A stretch of DNA of 56,007 nucleotides, taken from assembly GCA_947066105.1 (NCBI GenBank), contig CAMSYM010000015.1:1-56007 (forward strand), written 5' to 3'. The first letter of the stretch is position 1. Each line of letters opens with the position of its first letter. Shown here one piece after another: positions 41,113 to 48,732 of this stretch. Made by a program: the position numbers and the translations under genes. This stretch comes from an uncultured Clostridia bacterium (lineage in GTDB: Bacteria; Bacillota; Clostridia; Christensenellales; Pumilibacteraceae). A model generated the notes under the pieces. The model did not search any database. It worked only from the letters and a program-made list of their open reading frames with translations, and had not been told where the DNA came from.

Positions 41113-43812
41113 ATGGGACTTATTTCTTTTATCACGGGTAGCGACAACCGTCGTAACGTCAAAAAGCTTTCCGCCAAAGCCGAGCAGGTACTCGCGCTCG
41201 AATCCAAGTTTGCCGCAATGAGCGACGACGAGTTGCGCGGCATGACCGAAATATTCAAAAAGCGGTACAGCGAGAATTTCGAAACGCTCGACGATCTGTT
41301 GCCGGAAGCATTTGCCGTCGTTCGCGAGGCGGGCAAGCGCGTGCTCAATATGAAGCACTTTAAAGTGCAGATCATGGGCGGTATCGCGTTGCATCAAGGG
41401 CGCATAGCGGAGATGCGCACGGGCGAAGGTAAAACGCTCGTATCGACGTTGCCCGCGTATCTCAACGCATTGACGGGGCGCGGCGTACACATAGTAACGG
41501 TCAACGATTACTTGGCGCGACGCGACGCGGAATGGATGGGGAAGATACACAGATTTTTGGGGCTTACCGTCGGCGTCGCCGTTTCGGGCATGAACCCCAA
41601 CGAAAAACGCAAGGCGTACAATTGCGATATAACGTACGGCACCAATAACGAGTTGGGCTTCGATTATTTGCGCGATAACATGGTCGTGCGGCGTACGGAC
41701 ATGGTCCAGCGCGATCTCGCGTTTGCCATAATCGACGAGGTGGACTCCATACTTATCGACGAGGCGCGCACGCCGCTCATCATTTCCGGACGTGGCGGCA
41801 GGAGCAGCGAGATGTACAGCCGCGCCAACCGTTTCGCGCGTCGGCTCATCAAGGACGAGGACTTCGAGATAGACGAGAAAAAGCGCGCGATAAACCTTAC
41901 CGACGCGGGCATCGAAAAGGCGGAAACGTATTTCGAAGTGGATAATCTCGCCGACGTGGAAAATACCGAGCTTTACCATTATATCAACAACGCGCTCAAA
42001 GCAAACTTCGTCATGCACCGCGATCAGGATTATATCGTGAACGACGGCGAGGTCGTTATCGTCGACGAGTTCACGGGACGTTTGATGATAGGCAGGCGGT
42101 ATAACGACGGTCTGCACCAGGCGATAGAAGCCAAAGAGAACGTGCGCATACAGTCCGAAAACAAAACGCTTGCAACCATCACGTTCCAAAACTATTTCAG
42201 GCTTTACGACAAGCTGTCGGGCATGACGGGTACGGCAAAGACGGAGGAAAACGAATTCCGTTCCATATACAAGCTGGACGTTGTGACCATTCCCACCAAC
42301 GTACCCAGTCAGCGCGTCGACGAGAACGACTTGTTGTTTACGGGCATTGCGGGCAAGCTCCGCGCGATCGTCGACGACATCAAGGAATGTTACGACCGCG
42401 GACAGCCCGTGCTTGTAGGCACTACCAACGTAGAAAAGAGCGAAGAACTTAGCAAGGTGTTGCGGCGCGAAAAGATACCACACAACGTTCTCAACGCCAA
42501 AAACCACGCCAAGGAAGCGTCCATCATCGCACAGGCGGGCAGACTGCACCAGGTGACAATCGCCACCAACATGGCGGGACGCGGTACGGACATAATGCTC
42601 GGCGGCAACGCCGAGTTCATGGCGAAAGAAAAAATGCTCAAAGAAGGCTACGCCGAAGAGGACATCGATCTTGCCGCGTCCGTATTTCCGGTAAACACCG
42701 AAGAACTGCAAAAAGCGCGCGAGCTGTACAATAAATATTTGGAAGAGTTCAAAAAGGACGTGGCGGCGGAAAAGGAAGAGGTCGTCAAGTTCGGCGGCTT
42801 GCGCATAATCGGCACGGAGCGGCACGAGTCGCGGCGCATAGACAATCAGTTGCGCGGTCGTGCGGGACGCCAAGGCGATATAGGCTCGTCTATATTCTAC
42901 CTTTCGGCAGAGGACGACGTTTTGCGGCTTTGGGGCGACAGGCTCAAAAAAGTCATGGAAATGTTCAAGGTCGACGAGGATACGCCGTTGTCCGCAAAGA
43001 TACTTTCGCGTCAGATCGAAAACGCGCAGCGCAATATCGAGGGGCGTAACTTCTCGGTGCGTAAGTCCGTTCTCGAATACGACAACGTAATGAACAAACA
43101 GCGCGAGATCATGTATGCCGAGCGCAGTAAGGTGCTTAAAGGCATGCCCATGCGCGACGAAATACTCAAAATCATGCGCGACCGCGTGGATACCGTCGTC
43201 GATGCGTACACCGATCCCAAGGTGGACTACGACGAATGGGATTCGGTCGAACTCAATAAAGAGATAGAGCGTAAGCTGTTGCCTAACGAGCCGGAATTCT
43301 TCGACGAAGAAAAACTCAAAAATTACGCGCTCGACGAGCTTAAAGACATGCTTTACGATCAAGTCGTCAAGACGTATCAGGTCAAAGTCGACGAGGCGAG
43401 CGAACACGGCGTGGACTTCGAAGAGATCGAGCGGCGCATCATGCTCACCGTAGTCGACCAAAAGTGGATGGATCACATCGACAACATGGACGCGCTCAGA
43501 AGCGGTATCGGCTTAAAGGCGTACGGTCAGCAGGATCCCGTGATAGCGTATCAACGCGAAGGCTTCGATATGTTCGACGAAATGATAGCGGGCATACACG
43601 AGGACGTGGTGGTCATGCTCATGCGCGTCAACGTGCAATATCCGCCGTCACTGCCCAAGACCGAGCCCGTGATGATAGAAAACCGCGGCGACGGCGAGCG
43701 GCAAGTCAAAACGCCCGACGTCACGCCCAAATCCAAACAGGTGGGACGGAACGATCCGTGTCCTTGCGGTAGCGGAAAAAAGTACAAAAACTGTTGCGGC
43801 TCCGAAAATTGA
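41113..43812 (+). CDS. secA: Preprotein translocase ATPase SecA
   Basis: The protein has 899 residues; GAGGT lies upstream. It drives secretion through SecYEG. Visible: nucleotide-binding fold 1 with MRTGEGKTLV (Walker A) and IDEVDSILIDEARTPL (DEVD motif II); cross-linking domain; second fold with ATNMAGRGTD and GRAGRQGD; helical scaffold; and the C-terminal SEC-C zinc motif CPCGSGKKYKNCC that contacts SecB and lipids. It sits before prfB, as in many Bacillota. Confidence 0.97.
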   Translation: MGLISFITGSDNRRNVKKLSAKAEQVLALESKFAAMSDDELRGMTEIFKKRYSENFETLDDLLPEAFAVVREAGKRVLNMKHFKVQIMGGIALHQGRIAEMRTGEGKTLVSTLPAYLNALTGRGVHIVTVNDYLARRDAEWMGKIHRFLGLTVGVAVSGMNPNEKRKAYNCDITYGTNNELGFDYLRDNMVVRRTDMVQRDLAFAIIDEVDSILIDEARTPLIISGRGGRSSEMYSRANRFARRLIKDEDFEIDEKKRAINLTDAGIEKAETYFEVDNLADVENTELYHYINNALKANFVMHRDQDYIVNDGEVVIVDEFTGRLMIGRRYNDGLHQAIEAKENVRIQSENKTLATITFQNYFRLYDKLSGMTGTAKTEENEFRSIYKLDVVTIPTNVPSQRVDENDLLFTGIAGKLRAIVDDIKECYDRGQPVLVGTTNVEKSEELSKVLRREKIPHNVLNAKNHAKEASIIAQAGRLHQVTIATNMAGRGTDIMLGGNAEFMAKEKMLKEGYAEEDIDLAASVFPVNTEELQKARELYNKYLEEFKKDVAAEKEEVVKFGGLRIIGTERHESRRIDNQLRGRAGRQGDIGSSIFYLSAEDDVLRLWGDRLKKVMEMFKVDEDTPLSAKILSRQIENAQRNIEGRNFSVRKSVLEYDNVMNKQREIMYAERSKVLKGMPMRDEILKIMRDRVDTVVDAYTDPKVDYDEWDSVELNKEIERKLLPNEPEFFDEEKLKNYALDELKDMLYDQVVKTYQVKVDEASEHGVDFEEIERRIMLTVVDQKWMDHIDNMDALRSGIGLKAYGQQDPVIAYQREGFDMFDEMIAGIHEDVVVMLMRVNVQYPPSLPKTEPVMIENRGDGERQVKTPDVTPKSKQVGRNDPCPCGSGKKYKNCCGSEN

Positions 43813-43869
43813 CCGCGCGTCGGTCGGTACGCAAATGCCGACATAAAAATTCGGCTCGATGATCGATAT

Positions 43870-44967
43870 ATGGATATAGAAGAAAGTAAAATAAAAATTC
43901 GCGAAGCGCAGGCGATGATAAACGACGCCTATGCGGCTGTTTCGCCCGAAAAGCTCAAAGAGCGTCGGGCGGAACTCGAAGTGCGGCAAAACGATCCCGC
44001 GCTGTATTCCGATCCCAAGCAGGCGCAGGCTGTAAACAGCGAAGCCAAGTATATCGACGATATGCTCGGCAAGTTCGACAAGCTGTTCCGTACTGTCGAC
44101 GATCTTTCGGCAATGGCGGAGCTGTTGTCGGCGGAGAACGACGCGGAGCTTTCGGAAGAGCTGTTCGCGGCGGTCGGCGCGCTCAAAGACGACGCGGAAA
44201 AAGCGCAGATAGCGGCGTTATTGAAGGGTGAGTACGACAAGTCGGACGCGATACTTTCGTTGCATGCGGGCGCGGGCGGTACGGAGGCGCAGGATTGGGT
44301 GTCCATGCTTTTTCGGATGTACAAGATGTATTGCGAAAAATCGGGATACTCCGTGGACGTTCTCGACAGACTGGACGGCGACGAGGCGGGCATCAAAAGC
44401 ATTACTTTCGTTGTGCGCGGCGTCAATGCCTACGGGTATCTTAAAGCCGAAATGGGCGTACACAGACTGGTGCGCATTTCTCCGTTCGACGCGAACGCGC
44501 GGCGGCATACGTCGTTTGCGAGCTTGGAAGTAATGCCGGAGATCAAGGACGACATCACCGTCAAGATCGAACCGGACGATATTCGCGTCGATACGTACAG
44601 ATCGAGCGGCGCGGGCGGTCAGCATATCAACAAGACGGACAGCGCGATACGCATAACGCACTTTCCGACGGGTATCGTAGTCACTTGCCAAAACGAACGC
44701 AGTCAAACGCAAAACCGCGAAATGGCAATGACCATGCTCAAAAGCAAGCTCGTCGAGCTTAAAGAGCGCGAGGCGGCGGAAAAGGCGGCGAGCATTAAGG
44801 GCGATCTCAAAAAAATAGAGTGGGGCAGTCAAATACGCTCGTACGTGTTCCAGCCCTATACGTTAGTCAAGGATCACCGCACGGGCTACGAAGATTCCGA
44901 TATACAGTCGGTCATGGACGGCGATATAGAAGGGTTCATCATCGACTATCTTAAAAAGAGCGCGTAG
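43870..44967 (+). CDS. prfB: Peptide chain release factor 2
   Basis: The protein has 365 residues. It recognises UGA/UAA and releases the peptide: the tripeptide SPF is in ISPFDANARRHTSF and the catalytic GGQ in SGAGGQHINKTDSAIR. Unlike most prfB genes there is no in-frame UGA near codon 25 and no CUUUGA slippery site; the frame runs unbroken (INDAYAAVSPEKLKERR). The start has no clear Shine-Dalgarno. It is 57 nt after secA. Confidence 0.95.
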   Translation: MDIEESKIKIREAQAMINDAYAAVSPEKLKERRAELEVRQNDPALYSDPKQAQAVNSEAKYIDDMLGKFDKLFRTVDDLSAMAELLSAENDAELSEELFAAVGALKDDAEKAQIAALLKGEYDKSDAILSLHAGAGGTEAQDWVSMLFRMYKMYCEKSGYSVDVLDRLDGDEAGIKSITFVVRGVNAYGYLKAEMGVHRLVRISPFDANARRHTSFASLEVMPEIKDDITVKIEPDDIRVDTYRSSGAGGQHINKTDSAIRITHFPTGIVVTCQNERSQTQNREMAMTMLKSKLVELKEREAAEKAASIKGDLKKIEWGSQIRSYVFQPYTLVKDHRTGYEDSDIQSVMDGDIEGFIIDYLKKSA

Positions 44968-44971
44968 AGAA

Positions 44972-45035
44972 AATTATGAATTCGGAAAGCGACCGGAATT
45001 AAAGGGCAATTAAGAATTCGGAATCAAGTGCGATC
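44972..45035. repeat. Module C remnants
   Basis: GAATTCGGAAAGC, GAATTAAAGGG and GAATTCGGAATC are repeats of the GAATTCGGAAT tract, without an A or B hairpin. Confidence 0.6.
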
Positions 45036-45091
45036 GAAAAAATCAGAAATTAGGCACGGCTGCGTGGATTTCCCGCAAAACAATATCCATC

Positions 45092-46111
45092 ATGAAAGAA
45101 CAACCGATAATTTTGGGAATAGAAACGTCGTGCGACGAAACTTCGGCGGCGGTACTCAAAGGCGACGAGCTGTTGTCCAACGTCATTTCGTCGCAGATAG
45201 ACATACACCGCAGGTTCGGCGGGGTCGTACCCGAAATTGCGTCGCGCAATCATTTGACGGCGATCTTGCCCGTAGTGGATGAAGCGCTTTGCTCGGCGGG
45301 CGTTAAAAAGACGGAGCTGGACGCGATAGGCGTTACTTACGGCGCGGGGCTTGTCGGCGCGTTGCTCGTCGGCGTGTCGGCGGCAAAGGCGCTCGCATAC
45401 GCGCTCGGTATCCCGCTGTACGCGGTCAATCATATCGAGGCGCATATCGCGGCAAACTATTTATCGGCGCGCGGATTGCGCCCGCCATTTCTCGCGGTAG
45501 TGGCGAGCGGCGGACACACCGGCGTCGCGCGTATCGACGGGATAAACGAGTTTTCGATGATAGCGTCGACTACCGACGACGCGATAGGCGAAGCGTTCGA
45601 CAAGGTAGCGCGCGCGGTAGGACTTCCGTATCCCGGCGGACCGGAAATAGACAGGCTCGCCAAAACGGGCAAGCCGAGCATTAAGTTTATCGACAGAAAA
45701 AAGCGCAGGACCGAGCTTAGTTATTCGGGGCTTAAAACGGCGGTCGTCAATTATTTGCACAACGTAGAACAGCGCGGCGAAAAGCCGAACATTGCCGACG
45801 TGTGCGCGTCGTTCCAAACGACGGCGGTCGACATGCTCGTCGATTGCGCCGTTTCGACCGCGCGTGCGACGGGAATAAACACCGTTGTCGCGGCGGGCGG
45901 GGTGTCCGCCAATTCGTATTTGCGCGAAAAGCTTAAAGCGGATGGCGAAAAATACGGCTTGACCGTGTATTTTCCGCCCATGTCGCTTTGCACCGATAAC
46001 GCAGCAATGATAGCGGTCAGGGCGCGCGACATGATGCTCGGCGGCATTGCGCCCGCAGGACTCGAACTCAATGCGGTCAGCTATCTCAAAATAGGCGAAA
46101 GCGATAGGTAG
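45092..46111 (+). CDS. tsaD: tRNA threonylcarbamoyladenosine biosynthesis protein TsaD
   Basis: The protein has 339 residues of the ASKHA fold. It transfers threonylcarbamoyl to A37 of ANN-decoding tRNAs. Metal-binding HIEAH and the nucleotide-binding GIETSCDETSAAV, SGGHTG and AGGVSANSYLR are present. It normally works with TsaB and TsaE, which are not in this window. It follows prfB after module C remnants. Confidence 0.96.
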   Translation: MKEQPIILGIETSCDETSAAVLKGDELLSNVISSQIDIHRRFGGVVPEIASRNHLTAILPVVDEALCSAGVKKTELDAIGVTYGAGLVGALLVGVSAAKALAYALGIPLYAVNHIEAHIAANYLSARGLRPPFLAVVASGGHTGVARIDGINEFSMIASTTDDAIGEAFDKVARAVGLPYPGGPEIDRLAKTGKPSIKFIDRKKRRTELSYSGLKTAVVNYLHNVEQRGEKPNIADVCASFQTTAVDMLVDCAVSTARATGINTVVAAGGVSANSYLREKLKADGEKYGLTVYFPPMSLCTDNAAMIAVRARDMMLGGIAPAGLELNAVSYLKIGESDR

Positions 46112-46129
46112 GCAAAGGAGAATACGGCG

Positions 46130-46801
46130 ATGAACAAAAAGAACGGATTAAACGATTCCGATAAGATATTAGTCACTATCGCGCTGTGGCTGTGCGCCGC
46201 GACGCTGTTTGTCACTGCGTTGACGTTGCCTATGTTGCCGTCGCAAGTGACTATATTTTACCGCCCGCTCGATATGAAGGACGTCGAATCTTACAGCAAA
46301 TACAACAACCTGTTGCTCATATTGATAACGTTGATACCCGTAGTTATAATTTTTATAATCGCGGGACTGAAACAGCGAAACAGACTGCAAAACAATTTTA
46401 TTTCGTTGATGCTGTTCGGAATAATGCTCGCTATCAGCATGAGCAGCGTGATCATTTACGGCATAAGCCAACAGTTCGATTCGAGCAGTTCGATACAGAA
46501 CGTCAATATCCACGGCATAATTACCATCTCCGTATCGTTCGTGTTATCTATGGCGTCGTCGGCTGCGCCGTTTTTCGTCAACCGCCGCAGGCATAAAAAG
46601 CACGGCGCAACGCCGTCGCGGTTGGGACTGTATTTGGATAAATGCTGGTATGTAGGAGCTTACGGGTTTTTGTTGACTGCGATAGTATGCGCGTTCGTTC
46701 CCGACTATTTCGCGTATATCCCGCTCGCGACAGGCGTTGCGGCGTGCGTCGTTTGCGCGCTGGCGTACAAGCCCAAGCATGCGACGGATCAAGCCGCGTA
46801 A
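46130..46801 (+). CDS. DUF1648-like membrane protein
   Basis: The protein has 223 residues, with about five or six hydrophobic helices. After the first helix it shows LPSQVTIFYRPLDMKDVESYSKYNNLLL, a pattern like the DUF1648 domain of SdpI-type immunity and membrane proteins. It starts 18 nt after tsaD and ends at a strong terminator. Function unknown. Confidence 0.6.
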   Translation: MNKKNGLNDSDKILVTIALWLCAATLFVTALTLPMLPSQVTIFYRPLDMKDVESYSKYNNLLLILITLIPVVIIFIIAGLKQRNRLQNNFISLMLFGIMLAISMSSVIIYGISQQFDSSSSIQNVNIHGIITISVSFVLSMASSAAPFFVNRRRHKKHGATPSRLGLYLDKCWYVGAYGFLLTAIVCAFVPDYFAYIPLATGVAACVVCALAYKPKHATDQAA

Positions 46802-46840
46802 CGCGCGGCATAGCGCGGTATTTAAATTCGATATAATAGA

Positions 46841-46886
46841 GCGTCCCCGCTTCGACGTGCTTGTCGAAGCGGGGACGCGGTTTTTT
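46841..46886. terminator. Strong intrinsic terminator
   Basis: A 16-bp stem (arms 46841-46856 and 46863-46878, core GTCCCCGCTTCGAC) with a six-base loop, followed by CGG and TTTTTT. Ends the tsaD unit and may also stop the convergent TetR gene. Confidence 0.92.
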
Positions 46887-46906
46887 GCGATATTTTTAAA
46901 TCGACG

Positions 46907-47458
46907 TCATTGTAAGTACTTGACGCCCATATACGACACCTGTTCGCCGATCTCGGCGATGTCGTTGACGCTTTCGGTCATGCCGCTGTTTAGCCAATAT
47001 TCCAAAAGCCCCAAAAAGCCGTTGGACACGAAAATGTAATAGTAATTTATTTTGGACGCGGGGCAGTCGGGATAAAGCTTGCTCATGACCGATACGACTT
47101 TGGATCGTCCCGCCTCCATGGCGCGCGTCAAAAATTCGGATTGACGTTGCGCGCCGAGCAACATACGGCAAATACCGACATTGCGCGCCACAAACTCGAA
47201 GAACATCACGTAAAAGCTTTTTTCGGGCGCGCCGTCGCTGTTAACGGTCGTCTGCGAAAGAAAATGACGGAATTCGGTTTCGACTTGCGTTTCGATCTCC
47301 GTGAGAACGTCCCGGACCGAATTGTAATGATAATAAAACGTCGCGCGGTTGACCTCGGCGGTGGTACACAGCTCGGTTGCCGTTATTCGGTCTATCGGCG
47401 TCGTTTCGAGCAGTCGCGTAAGACTTTGTTTTATTCTGTCCGTAGTTTTTTGTTTCAT
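46907..47458 (-). CDS. TetR/AcrR-family transcriptional regulator
   Basis: The protein has 183 residues. The N-terminal helix-turn-helix (ITATELCTTAEVNRATFYYHYNSVRDVL) is the TetR signature. A variable all-helical ligand domain follows and gives no clue to the inducer. It has its own promoter with a likely operator over the -10, so it probably represses itself. Its targets are unknown; the nearest genes are an amidase-like gene upstream and the tsaD unit, which converges on it. Confidence 0.9.
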   Translation of the reverse strand: MKQKTTDRIKQSLTRLLETTPIDRITATELCTTAEVNRATFYYHYNSVRDVLTEIETQVETEFRHFLSQTTVNSDGAPEKSFYVMFFEFVARNVGICRMLLGAQRQSEFLTRAMEAGRSKVVSVMSKLYPDCPASKINYYYIFVSNGFLGLLEYWLNSGMTESVNDIAEIGEQVSYMGVKYLQ

Positions 47459-47498
47459 GTCTGTTTGTGCTTTTCATTCCGTTTATATGTTTTTATGG

Positions 47499-47532
47499 TT
47501 AGTATTATATCACTAATTAAGCGGCTTGTCAA
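47499..47532 (-). promoter_or_regulatory. TetR-family gene promoter with overlapping palindromic operator
   Basis: TTGACA (47532-47527, minus strand), 17-nt spacer, TATAAT (47509-47504). The inverted repeat TTAGT-N8-ACTAA (47499-47516) covers the -10, as expected for autorepression. Confidence 0.7.
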
Positions 47533-47587
47533 TGCCTTTGATACGGTCGTCGAAATTTAATTTATCGCGTATAAAAAGCGGAATGCG

Positions 47588-48598
47588 TCAAAACAGGCGC
47601 GGTCTGCCGCCGCCGACGGGCGACAGCAATTTTACGGCGTCCGAGCCGACGTCGTTATCGTCGGTGGGCGCGCGTTCGGCGTCGCTCAAAAACTCGTTGA
47701 GCGCGGCGACGGTGTCGCCGTCCAACGTGCCGTGCACGGGCGTATCGTACAGCTTGGCGCGTAACTTTCTTTGAACGTACAACGCTTTAACGTGTTTCGA
47801 TCCGACCGACAGCGGAACGTCGTCGAGCGCGAGCAGTCCCCGCCAAAGCTTGCCGTCCGCGCCGACCTGCAATCCGTTATTTATGTAAAATTCCTTTAAC
47901 GCGGTGTCCGTCGCCTTGCCGCACACGCCGTCCGTCGCGAGTTTGTAACCGTTGACCGCGAGCAACGCTTGCAACAGCTTTATGTGCTTGCCGCGCTTGC
48001 CGACGTGGTCTGCGCCGACGGCGGGGTAAGCCGAAATATCGTCGCGCTTGACGTAAGGCATGCCGAAGTACTCGCATGCGCCCATAGCGACGTGTTCCGC
48101 GATCGATATCGCGTAGTCGGGATCGTATACGAGCCGAGCCTCGTCGAACTGCGTCAAATAACCGGCGTCCACCGTCGCGGTAGGACAGCCCGCCGCGCCG
48201 AATATCCCGTCGGACTCGATACGGCACTCGCCGACGCCGCACAGCTTGGCGCAAATATCTTCGCACAGCATTCGCGATCTCACGTATGACCGTCCCGCCG
48301 CGTAGCGCACCACTCTGCCGCCTATGTCGTTGAAGCTCTTGCGCGAGCCGAACGCGCAATACGATACGACTATCGCCGCGTCGGCTGTGTGTCGGTTGGC
48401 GGTGAGCGCCACGTCCTGCGGTTCGGATACGTCGCCGGCAATATCGACGACGTCAAACCCGCACCGCAACAACGCGGCTTGTAAATACAGCTTGCACATG
48501 CGCGTAAAATACGCGCCGTCGTTTCTTCCGCCCACATACGGCATGATCGGCGTACTGCCGCAATCCATGCCGCCCACTACTATATTTATCGCGTCCAT
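47588..48598 (-). CDS. Amidase_3-like protein with lost zinc ligands plus peptidoglycan-binding repeats
   Basis: The protein has 336 residues; GGAG and GAGG lie upstream. Residues 1-195 follow the Amidase_3 fold of N-acetylmuramoyl-L-alanine amidases (ALTANRHTADAAIVVSYCAFGS, VRSRMLCEDICAKL, TVDAGYLTQFDEARLV). The zinc ligands, however, are not conserved: the first His position reads GGMD (Met11), the SIHAN histidine is Tyr80 in VVSYCA, and the catalytic acid in the VELGFL strand is Asp144. The C-terminal half has two peptidoglycan-binding-like repeats (HIKLLQALLAVNGYKLATDGVCG and HVKALYVQRKLRAKLYDTPVHGTLD). It has no signal peptide. I infer an inactive amidase kept as a cell-wall-binding protein. 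Confidence 0.7.
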   Translation of the reverse strand: MDAINIVVGGMDCGSTPIMPYVGGRNDGAYFTRMCKLYLQAALLRCGFDVVDIAGDVSEPQDVALTANRHTADAAIVVSYCAFGSRKSFNDIGGRVVRYAAGRSYVRSRMLCEDICAKLCGVGECRIESDGIFGAAGCPTATVDAGYLTQFDEARLVYDPDYAISIAEHVAMGACEYFGMPYVKRDDISAYPAVGADHVGKRGKHIKLLQALLAVNGYKLATDGVCGKATDTALKEFYINNGLQVGADGKLWRGLLALDDVPLSVGSKHVKALYVQRKLRAKLYDTPVHGTLDGDTVAALNEFLSDAERAPTDDNDVGSDAVKLLSPVGGGRPRLF

Positions 48599-48694
48599 AA
48601 AAAACCTCGCTCCTATTTATATGCCGCAACGCGCGCCGTCGTGCGTTTTGTCGGGCTAATTCATAGTTGTTTACCGGGAATTAGAATAAATCGC

Positions 48695-48723
48695 TTGACA
48701 TACGGTCGCGTGCAAAGTATAAT
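48695..48723 (+). promoter_or_regulatory. copA promoter (leaderless type)
   Basis: TTGACA (48695-48700), 17-nt spacer, TATAAT (48718-48723): a perfect consensus. The ATG is at 48733 with only AATAAATGT between and no Shine-Dalgarno. Confidence 0.8.
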
Positions 48724-48732
48724 AATAAATGT

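Noticed and set aside
41083-43476. 797-codon antisense frame over secA, and other long antisense frames (guaA, typA, tyrS)
   Set aside because: The genes rarely use TTA, CTA and TCA codons, so the opposite strand lacks stops. The encoded sequences are low-quality and have no ribosome sites.
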